A DNA stretch of 64,000 nt from the NCBI GenBank assembly GCA_037043235.1, contig JAWRVZ010000133.1, forward strand, positions 248,001-312,000. Reading direction: 5' to 3'. Every line of letters begins with the position of its first letter. Position 1 is the first letter of the stretch. This stretch comes from Rhodeus uyekii. Lineage: Eukaryota > Chordata > Actinopteri > Cypriniformes > Acheilognathidae. This document shows, piece by piece, positions 50,301 to 62,400 of the stretch. Made by a program: the position numbers and the translations under genes. The notes below the pieces were generated by a model that saw only the letters and a program-made list of their open reading frames with translations, ran no database searches and was not told the origin of the DNA.

Positions 50301-53300
50301 CAGACTTTTACTCTCAAATAAAATTTTTCATTACATTTTTCCAGTCCAGTGGATTTGTTAACTCCTGATCATCAATCTGGTTCATTCACACTGGTTTTGG
50401 GAACTGGATAAACTATTTTATTAAAACTGTCCAACTCAAAATAATCATTTACTCTCCAATCCTGTTTCATGCCACTAGTGGTGCGGAGATCGCATGCTTC
50501 ACTTTTAATCCATATTCATGAGCTATATTAATATCTGTTCTTCCACATTCTCATTAAGAACTCATTTTCATATAATGCCTTTGGGGGCATTTAGATCTTG
50601 GAGATTTTATAAAACTTGATTATCACTCTGCCATTTAATTTCGACTTTAATGGTGACGAAATCTGTGTTCAAGCCAAAGGCTGTGCAGTTGTCTTTCACT
50701 GTAGGATAATCATTTTTTCTTCACCTGTAAGAAAATCCAATTGAACCAGCAGCCAAACCTTTTGTATCAGCCACCCACTCTGCCATGCCAATTAGCATAT
50801 GTTTTTAATACCTTTGTCACTTCTTTCTCTCTCTCTCTTCCCACCCACCCAATCATTGGGCTTCCATTCACAGCGTGAGTCAGGCTTTAATAATGAAGCC
50901 ATCTTACTGGGACTTTTCCTCACATTACTTGTCATATTTTTATTCAGTCGAGACATTTTTCTCAAAACCCTTCAAATACGTTAATTGTCACTCAAAATTT
51001 GGGCACTTGAAAATGTCTGAATGTCAGTGCAAACTATAACCAATTGGCATCGCCAAACAAATTGTTAGAGCTAATCTGAGTAGTCAAGGTGAATTTTTTT
51101 TTTTTTTTAAGAGCAAATCATGTCAGTTACTAGCAGAGTTAACTATAACTATAGTTAAGTCAATTTATTTGTGTATTTTTGAATTTTTGTATCAAAATTT
51201 TAAATAACTCTTTTCTAATTTAATATAAATAAAATATTTATTCCTGTCACTGTCACATGATCCTTCAGAAATCTTTCTAAAGTGCTGATTTAGTGCTCAA
51301 GTAACATTTCTTATATTTTGTTTTGTTTTTTAGTAATTTTTGATAAATGGAAACTTCAAAAGAACAGCATTTATATGAAATGGGACACTCTTGTAATATT
51401 ATAAATGTCTTTTGTCACTTTTGATCAAATTAATGCATACCTGTTGAATAAAAGTATTCATTTCTTTAAAAAAAAGCTACTATTTATTCTCTTGTCTCTG
51501 ACCTTTTTTTTTATTTCATTATAAATATATTTTTGCTGGTCGTACTGTTTCATAATGACTGAGCTGTGTCTCCTCAGTGTTTTCAGTCCAGAGGATTGAG
51601 ATGACCTTTGTGCTCCATCCCACTTTAACTCTGACACTCAAGCATTCAGCCAATAATCAGTCACTTCCTAGAAACTCTTGCACAAGTATTCATCTGATTA
51701 CCTTTCCTGTCTTCAGGGGGATCGCAAGCGAGCCATGATCATCACTGGGCCCAATATGGGTGGCAAGAGCTCTTACATACGACAAGTTGCCCTGGTGACC
51801 ATCATGGCACAGCTGGGATCTTTTGTTCCCGCCAGAGAGGCGTCAGTGGGCATTGTAGACAGCATATATATCAGGTAACTTCCACCTGTCAAACACCACT
51901 TTCTTCTCTGTGGCCTGTCAGCAGTTGAGAAGAGATTATTGTAGTAAAAGACCTTACAGTGAGTATAATGCATATAATTTCCTTTGGTTGTCACAGAATG
52001 CATCTGAGAACTTTTATTTTCTTATGAAAAGAAACTTCCAGAGCTTTGTCATTTTTGTAGCAGTTTTTTCCGCTCTCTTTTCTGAAGAACAAAGATCGCT
52101 TTCATAGGAGATTTATCACATCCTCCCTTATCTGCCATAATGGAGTATTTATGGAGATATGGAGATGGGTCTGCTCTAAAGGAACATGGACCCATCCATC
52201 TACTTAAACCTATGGAAAAATCAGCTCTAACTGAGATCATGCTCCTTTTGTTTTCTGGCCATTAGAGAAGAAGTAATGTATGATAGTACGAGGCTGAACT
52301 TTAGTGACCATGACAACACCTCAGAGGCTGAGCAGACTTCGGAGTTTGTGCTTGAATGGTCCAGGATTGAACGGGGAGAAATCATGCCCTCTAGTCTTTT
52401 TGCAAAACCCCGGTAACCGCAGATTACAGAGGCAGGAGTCAAACTTATTCAGACTTTATGCCACATCTGCTAGATTTTTGAGGAGCAGTTATACTAGTGA
52501 AATGGTGCTTTCGAGCCAACAACAATGAGAACGAATGCATTGTTTTTAATCTCAGTGTTGCGGTGTCATAGATTAAATATATGCAAAAATCCCAATTCAG
52601 TATGCAAATAAACACAGCAAAGATGAATAATCACAATTTGCTTTGCAAATCTTACTATGTCATCATTGTTGATTCGTTGTTTTAATGCCAACAAGAATGA
52701 CAACAAGATTTCAATTTTAAATTATTAAATGTAAATTATTATACACTTTTTGTAAAGCCTAATTTTAAGTTTAATTTAAGTTTAATCAACGTTCCCATTT
52801 GTATTATTTATGTATACATTCATTTTGTTTTTCCTTAAATATCCACAGGTATTTAGTACAACAATTTCTCTTTTGTGTGAGTAAAAAGAACAAGATCAGA
52901 AGAGATATCTGAGATCAGTAGAAAACCTTTATCTGTAAAAGGAGTCCATGGATATTTCTTATGGTCTGCTGTTAATTTCTGCTGTCATCCTGTAATGTGA
53001 TCTCAGAACATAAAAAGTGGCCTGTCTGTTTCATTTAGTCCATTTAAGGTTCACTGTCACATACATTCTACGGTGTTTTACCTCCTTCCTTAATCCAAAT
53101 TAAATATCTAGATTCTTGTCAAGTATGTTACCTAAACTTGTCTTGCTTTTACTTCTTAGTAACCTCAGTGAACTTCCAGCCCCTCTTGTTTTGTCTTTCG
53201 TTTTGATGTGATTTATTAACATTGTTTACTGTTGTAGGGGTTGGTTGATTTCTGCTGACTGTGCTAGTCATTAGACTACCAACATCAACAGCATTCACAG

Positions 53301-56300
53301 CGGTTCACTAATTAGACTCAGATATGACTTATGCCGCCCCACACTTTTTGGTGGGCATGTAAAGCGCCTGAGCTCTATCACAGGATTTAGCCTTTTTCAT
53401 GTAAGGTCAATAATGATGTAGAATTAATTCATTTAATGAGTATTTTGTAAATGTTTTTAGCAGCCAACATTGTTGTAGAGAATTATATGTTGTTGTATAT
53501 AATTGTTACGTCCCTCGTTAATATATATGTTATTTTGTCTAGGAATGTTAAGACACAAAAAGGAATACTTTGTGTGTGTGTGTGTGTGTCTAGTCAGTGT
53601 GGGATTAGAAATTAAAAAAGGAAACTAATCACAAAACCAAATCATTTACGGTAGTTTTAATGTCCGTACATACAATAAGTTAAATAAATAGTGAAGAAAT
53701 TAATACTGTATATACAATATTTACAATCAATAGAATAGAACAGTTTCAGTCTGGTGGACAGGAAGGGGAGAAGTAAAAGAAGGTGCTTAAATCTAAAACA
53801 AAACAAAACACCATTAACTAAGTTTAATCAAATAAACGAACTAACAACAAAAGATGCAAAAAGAAACATCTTCAGCGTACTGGACACCATAACTAATCTC
53901 CGCCAACTAATAAATAAAACGTACATAATAAGCACCCCTCCTGAGCCTAGTGTGTCTAATACAATTTTGTAAAACTGAGTGGTGTAATGCAAGTCGTGAC
54001 CTGCTTGCCTGGCTCCGCCTCTCCCACAGTCAAAACAGTGTTCAAACCGATCGACCATACAATAAACAATAGACACAAACCAAAGACTTAACAACAAATA
54101 TAAGTGCATAAATAAACACATGCACGAAAAAACAACAGTTTCTACGAATCAGAGCAAAACGATAGGCAACTCTCGGACTGGTCTCTCGAACGAGAGAATG
54201 GGAAATTGATTGAAATGGGAAATTGTACAGGTGGTGGCCATAGACAATTGTTCTCTCCTTATTCTTCCTGACTGATTTGTGTTTTGTTAGGGTTTTTGTC
54301 ACTACTTGTAATATGAGGCAGTACCTGAAACTCAATCAGGCAGTCCTGCTTCTCCAGGATGGTACATTCATATGTGCTGCCACAAGGAGGTTTGGTGTGT
54401 CTCCCAGCACAGTTAAAATATAAAATTATCCATACAAAATTACCTCCAGCAGGCTAATGCATGTTAAAGATTGCCAGAAAGAGATTTCATGACCATGAGG
54501 ACCCAACGAACTCTAGTAGGACCTGTGCTCACAGCTCAGCACCATGCAGCTTAATTGTCATTTGCCAGAGAGCACCAGAATTCAAGTCTGCCATTGGCGC
54601 CCCCTTCACGGATGAGAGCAGGTTCACACTGAGCACATGTGACAGATGTTCCAACAATGCCAGTGTTCCCCAACATTATGCTGCGAGCAGCATCATGCAG
54701 CATGACTGGTTTGGCTGTGGGTCAGTAATGGTCCGGGGACGAATATCCTTGGAGGGTCATACAGACCTCCACATGCTAGTCAATGGTTCCCTCACTGCTC
54801 TTGGGTAGCAGGATGCAATTATCAGACCTTATGCTGGTGCAGTGGTTTTTAGATGACAAAGGAATTGATGCCATTGATTGGCCCTCAAATTCGCCAAATC
54901 TGAATCCAATTGAGAACCTCTGCAACATTGTGTTGGAGCATTCAAAGCCACCAAGTAGCGCAACAGACTGTCCAGGATCTCACTGATGCCCTGATCCAGG
55001 TCTGGGAGGAGATCCACCAGGACACCATCCACCATCTTATCAGGAGCCATGCTCAGATGTTGAGTTGATTGCATACAGGCACAAGGGGGCCGTACACACT
55101 GCTGACTTACATTTATAAGTTATGAGTTTATGAGTTACTTTATGAGTTGCTGTGATAAACTTCTTGAAATTGGATTAGCCTGTAATTTCAGTTTTTACAT
55201 TAATTTTGAATCCAGCCCTCAGTGTGTTGATGATTTCGGTTTCCATTTATTGTTGGTTGTCATGTGATTTTGTTCTTAACAAATTATAAAATGTATGTAC
55301 ATAAAGATTTTCAAACGGATTATTTAATTAAATGAAATCCAATGTGTGATTTACGTGTTTACCCTTACTTTTTTTTGAGCAGTGTACATTGAGTTAATTA
55401 GTTTTGCGATGAAAATAGATTTACTGTGTACTACAGTTATTTAAGCATTGCTGTGAGACAGTTCAGCAGGAAGGTGATGTGATGTAGAGTGTTGTGTTTT
55501 GAGACTGTCTTGTCAGTCTAAGTCTGTACATACTGCTAACAGTGAAGTACTGCCTCATTAATTAACCCAGTCCAGGCTCTGTTCACGTCAGAAGATAATT
55601 GCCTTTGCTCCCCAGAGTTATGTTGGTTTGTTCCAATTAACAGGTCAAAATCAGGTTCAAACAGCGCCCAATTAAGTCTGAACGGTTCAGTGGCCTATAT
55701 TGCACTCTGGTGAAGCGGAAACATTGAGTGTTTATTGCACTTGCGTAATGGGACTTTAGAATGTTGGAAAAGAGTTTACATCCTCATTGCAGTTAAAGTT
55801 TCACAAAAGCCCTTGCAGCTGTTTCTACTGAATTTTCGCTTTTCATTTACAAGATTTATGACGCGCTTTAAAACTGTTGTTGGGTAGTTGACATGAAAAT
55901 CCTTTGGAAAATGCACTTGTTCTGTTCTGGCTAACGCTACTTTATCTAAAACAGATTATCTAAATCAGGGGTCACCACACTTTTCAGCCCGAGGGCCGCA
56001 TTAACTGTGAAACAGCAGTTCGGGGGCCGACTACACACTCGAGGCCCAAATAAAAAAGAATCAAAACATGTTGTTTTTAATTATTTATTTAATATTATTT
56101 TATTCAGTTATTACTTAATAACACAATGATACACTACACATGATCACCTGTATTAGTGGGAGTGTTGAAATTGTTTCCTGGATGCCAAAATAGCAGACAT
56201 TTCTTGCTTTAGATTTGATGTCCTTAACATCAACAGTGACCTGAGATTATCATCGGACAAGTTTGTTCTCAGATTGTTCTTCACGTTTTTTATTCTTGAA

Positions 56301-59300
56301 AATGTTCGTTCACACACATATGTTGTTCAAAAGCTTGAAAGTTTTGACATTAGGAATGTCTTCCTTAGGCAAAAACGGGGGGAAAAAACACCAGTCCTGT
56401 GGGCTATATCACACATTTTATATGTTTATACATAACATTAAAAATTTTGTAATGTAGTGATCATTTGGAAAACGTCTCTGGTTACTATCGTAACCTCGTT
56501 ATTTTTCCGTATTCCGTTTAGAGAAGTGTGAAGGAAATATTCTGACGAGCTTATGCTATTTATACTGTCTGTCTGCCAGATCCGCATCGCGCTACGATTG
56601 GCCAGTTGTCAACTGGCGTTATCCTATAAGGTTTCAGAAATTACGTGAAAGGTAGGAGTTCCCAAATGCATTTCATTGCAAAATCTCGTTCCCACTCTCG
56701 AAAGCGTTTAATTCGGTAAAAACATAACGTCCACGTAAGCAGTGGATGATCTTGGCAGGATACACGTAAATTTATGTATTTTTTTCCGTAGACAAAAAGG
56801 TCTCCGCGGGCCGGATGAGAGGGCTTCACGGGCCGCAGTTTGGGGACCCCGATCTAAACTTTATCTTTGAGACATTTTTCAATTCTTTGATAACTATATA
56901 GTTATTGATAACTATATTGAGCAACTATATTGTTTTATATCTATAAGTTTTCATTTGTAACCCTGCAGATTAAAGATGATTAAAAGTAGTGAACAACTTG
57001 AAATGGGAAATCGTTACAGGAAACAGGAAACAGTAATTAACTTTTATGGATTAACCTAAAATATTTGTTGGATAAAAAAAATATATATATATAATAATAA
57101 TAATAATACAGTAATACCTCGGTTTACGAGTTTGAATCGTTCCAAGAGCGAGCTCGTAAACCAAAATGCTCGTACACCAAAACAAATTTCCCCATAAGAA
57201 TGCACTAAAAATCAATTAATTTGTTCCACATGACCACAAATGCTCATTTTAAATATTTTTTTTGGTTTTACCCTATTAATTGCAGTTAAAATTGTAACCA
57301 TTAAGATCTCATATAAATACTAATTAATAATTGACAAACTCAAAAAATACTTGACAATTTACTGTAATGCACTTCAGGTTTGAGCAGCCTGCTTGGAGGA
57401 GAGAGAGGAGGGAGGAGGGGGGAGCGGGGAAAGCAAGAATGAAAGCAAATGAGTGAATTTATTATAATAGTGCAGAAAACAAACGAAGTGATAATCCAGA
57501 ATTAAAGTCGTGGAACATGAGAGCCGTGAAAGAACGAATTCGCGGGAGCCGCGAGAGAACGAATTCGCGGGAGCTGCGAGAGAACGAATTTGCGGGAGCC
57601 GCGAGAGAACTAGGGGAGCGGGGCACAAAGTAAGGCGGGGCAAATAGTAACAGCGTTTTTTTTTTATTTATTTTTTTTAGATAGTTGCACAGGCATAAAT
57701 GTGACATGCTAAAGGGCTTTTCATCACACTGTTTGCACACGTCTTCTGGCCATTTTTCGAGAAATTTCATCGAGGTTTGGATGAGAACCACAGGAAAAAC
57801 TCTTTTGGCAGCATGTAAATATTTTTTGTTATAGTAGTTGTTTTTCGATTTTCAAAGAATGTGTGAAAGATTGTTAGTCTAATCTTATATTGTTATGATT
57901 ACCATCTTCTTGGCTAAAAGATGGTACCATTTTGAAAGATGTGAAAAACACATAGAGGCTGCTATCCGGTCCTGAAGTAAACAAGACAGCGCGGGGTTAG
58001 TTTTAACACTAAGCCGCATTTTACAAGTTGCATCAATAATCATATATTTTGCATTGTATTAACCTATTAAAACGTTTTTCATGTCATTATATTGTTCAAA
58101 ACACAACAAATGTAAAAAATAAAGGAAAAATGTTTATTTAATTAATAAGTTATGCTTATGATCATCAAGACGCAACTTTTTTAAACAAATAAAAATACGT
58201 GAATGAACTTGCATTGGATAACATGGTGTTACAACTAACCCGCTGTCTGTTAAAACGAGCCGCTCACGGGGTAAGAAGTCACATTTTACTCCTTGCGCTT
58301 TTGCCGATACTGCAGAGAAACGGCAGGTCTGACGAACATGAAAACAGTGCTCATTTATAGGAGAGGCTTATATGTTGTTTGTATAAAAATATGGTTTGTC
58401 TAACCCTATTACTTTGTTTATTATTTGGCTAAAACCTTGTATATTTCACTACGTGAACAATAGCGATCACAATTAATTAATGTTTAGAATATGAGGTAAA
58501 AACTTCTGTAAATCACTACTGTGTATCACTGTGGTGAATGATAGAGCCAATGAATAAGTTAAGGGGTGATAAAGGGGTTGGAACCTCCTGACTGTGTTAT
58601 GAGTGGCTGTCATTAGGATATTTCATGTAAAAATGGGTACAAGGATGCTGAGCGTTAGGATTTTTTCAACACAAAACTGCGCGGGTATTTTTACTGGAAA
58701 TATCCTAATGACAGCCTCTCATAACACAGTCCCGCAGTTCCAACCCCTTTATCACCCCTTAAAGCATTCATTCTCTCAGCCTCGCTCTGTTTGGCTGCAT
58801 CATTCACCACAGTGATACTTTTAGAAGTGATAACATTAATTGTGATCGCTATTGTTCACGTATTGAAATATATATGTGGTTCATGAATTCATTGTCTCCT
58901 CACTTCTCTCCACTCCGGAGCTCGCGTTGGTCGCGCGCGCGTCTCCCGGGTCTCCCGTTCCACGACTTTCACTCTGGATTATCACTTCGTTTGTTTTCTG
59001 CACTATTATAATAAATTCACTCATTTGCACTTGAATCCAGGTTTTGTGTTTTCCCCCTCCCTCCTCTGTCTCTCATCTCCTTCATGCCAGCAGACGCTGC
59101 TCAAAGTGAGTTACAGCAAATTGTCAAGTATTTTTAGAGTTTAATTGTCAATTACTAATTAGTATTTATATGAGATCTTAACGGTTATAATTTTAACTGT
59201 AATTAATAGGGTAAAATATTTAAAATGGGCTTTTATGGTCGTGTGGAATGAATTAATTGATTGAGTGTACGAGGATTTTGGGATACGAGCTCGCTCTTGG

Positions 59301-59331
59301 AACGAATTAAACTCGTAAACCGATGTATTAC

Positions 59332-59406
<75 letters not shown>

Positions 59407-62400
59407 CATGTTAAAATATTGTCATTATTGGTAGATTTGTAATGGTGATCAATTTTACAGTGCAAGTCAGTTGTACTTTTTCTATGGTGTTGAGGTGTGA
59501 GCACAGTTCTCACTCATGCCACTCTCATGAAGTTGGTTTCTGACAGTCTGGTCAGAAAAAATGCACACCAGTCACCTGCTGGAGGTCATTTTTGTAGGGT
59601 TCTGTCAGGGCTCTTCCTTTTCCTCGTCGTACAAAGGAACAGATATCCTGCTGCTGGATTGTTAACCTTCTACATCCTTTTCCAGCTCTCCCAGTCTAAC
59701 AACATGCCTCTTGGGATCTCCTCCATGCTCTTGAAACTTTTTTTGGTAGTCACACCAAATCTCCTTGTGATAGCACATAACATGCCAGCGTGAGGGAGCA
59801 GGACTGCCTGTATAACCTGATTGGGTTGCAGGTACTGCCTACTGTATTACAGACAGTGACAAAGAAGTCAGGAAGAATAAAGAGAGAACAATTGTCTATG
59901 GCCACCACCTACAAAATCATTTCCATTTTGGGAGTTGTCTTGCATTTGCACTAAAGCAGGTGAAACTGATTCACAATCCCTTATGCTTACTAATTTGACT
60001 GATTGATATGTCTGAAGTTTAATTGACTTGGTGTTATACTGTGGTGACTTTTTTATTATTATTTTTTATGCATTTGGCAGAAACTTTTATCTAAAAGTAC
60101 TTGCGTTACATTCAAGGTACATGGAATCGAACACATGATGATTATTTTTTCCCCTTAATTATTTTGAACAGAATATTTAACAGCAATCTAACAACAATGA
60201 TGATGTTATTGTAAAATTTGCAAAGTTCGTTTTTTTATTTAAAAAAATGTTTTCAAAAAAGCCCTAATAAAAGCTGTCAAATTTCTCAATGATTATTTAC
60301 CTATTAATTTAATTTTTGCAATCATTAACACAATGTGTGTCAGCTATTCAGGCACAGAAGCAGAATGTCGTCATATTTGTAATAATACACCCATTAATAA
60401 TATTATGTCCTTGATTGGACAGTCTTTTTTCCCCAATGATGGAACACTTTTATTAAGTGGCACTTAAGGTTTGGAAGCTCTTTTCCCTCTCTTTTTTTTT
60501 TTGGTTGCGATGGAAACAGAAAATTAAGTGCAATGCAGAAAAATAAATTAAAATGAAAAGCCTTAAATGAAATGGTAAATCTTTTGTAATAAAGAAAAAT
60601 GTTATCTAAAATATTTAAATAGTTTTTTTCTAATCTTTAAATCTTTTTTCATAATGCTGTTTGACCTTTGTGTTTAGTGCTGTGTTCAACCTGATATTAC
60701 CGTCCGTCAGACTGAATCGATGCAGAAAAATCGTATTGCTTATGTGGAATTCTATCTACAAGAAAACACACGCACACATACATATATATATCATAAAATC
60801 TAATTGCACTTGACTCAAACTGGAAATGTGGTTTAGCAGCTCAAGCTCTATTCACAAGTGAAGAAAAGACAAACATGAAAATCAAATGCATGCAGTTTGG
60901 ATGTTAAAATACAAGAAACCATAGAGACAAATATAAAAGCAACAAATAGAATGTAAACAGTGTTTTGTTGCTGTGGCTCACAGCAAAGCAGACTACAGAT
61001 ACCATCTGTGTTCTCAAACATAGCCAAGAGCTACACTATTAGTCCAGTTAAAAGTTCTGTGATTGTTTTATTCAATAAAACAAACGAGGATGAAGCCCCT
61101 TAACATGATAATGGGAATGTTTTCAGATTAGCTGTTTGCAAAAGATAATTCTGCGATCTGTGGATCTTTTGTACATGACATATAATGGCCAGCACATTTT
61201 GTTCATATTTTGAGTAATGTGAGTCTTTGAATTAGGGTTTTGCTGATAGATGATAGTATCGTGACGATATCAAAATGATAATTGGCTAGTTTTCCCATTA
61301 TTGTATTAAATTATTATTATTATTATTATTATAATCAGGGTAGTGATAATCCTGAAATTATTATCAGGAACTACAATTTCTTTCCCTTCCCTAATTTAGT
61401 CATCACCACATTCTTCTTATTTTTTCTTCATCATTAATCTATATGAGATGCATAAGAGAGATATTAGGCCAATAAATAGAGATACAATAATACATATCTC
61501 TATTTATTAATATTTTGTTATCAGCATTGGATGAAATATTTCAATTCGACTTGACAACTCAAAATGATAGAAAATGTATTTTTCTCCCATGATAATAAAA
61601 TTTAAATAATATTATTAATTTATAATAATAATAATGTTATTTATAATAATAATAATATGTACATAATTAAATAAGTACATTAATGATCAGATAAGTACTC
61701 CAAACCCTGAATTGACTGTTGAGCGTGTCACTTAACACTACATTTCATTGTGCTTTTATACTAACCATTAAAAACAACAGGCAAACATCCAAACATGAGC
61801 ACTGCTTCATACAGCAGTTTAAGAGCAGGAGTCCTGTGGTACAAACATACCCAAGAGGTTGTTTTAGCTGTATTTGGGGATTTTAATTAATTAATTAATT
61901 TATTTATTTTATTATTATTTATTTATTTTAATTTATTGTTATTATTATTATTTATTAAATTTTCTTACACTTTTCTTACACTTTCAGCATCGTATGATAT
62001 AATGAGCCACTGTATTTTCCTAAAACGTGACCTTTGTGTATGTTGCTTCATATTTGATTGTCGAGCTCCTTGAAAAACTACCAACTGCCATGTAATGGTG
62101 TTAATGAGCACATAACGATAGAGAATCAAACAAATATTAAACATCCACCAAGAAAGCACAACCACTAAACAGATGAGATCGGACCAAGAACTGGAAAACG
62201 CATGGAGTATAAATAACAAGACTAAACAAGTGAACTAATGAGTTAATTAAAAACAGGTGAACAGAATTTAACTGGCACACTTATGGAAATTAGAACAACT
62301 TAGAATGACAGAACCAAACACAACAAAGAGTGTAGGCAGGGAGGAGCCAGAAATGAGCCAGGAGCAGAAGGCACCGGATGATAACCCAGAACACAACTAG

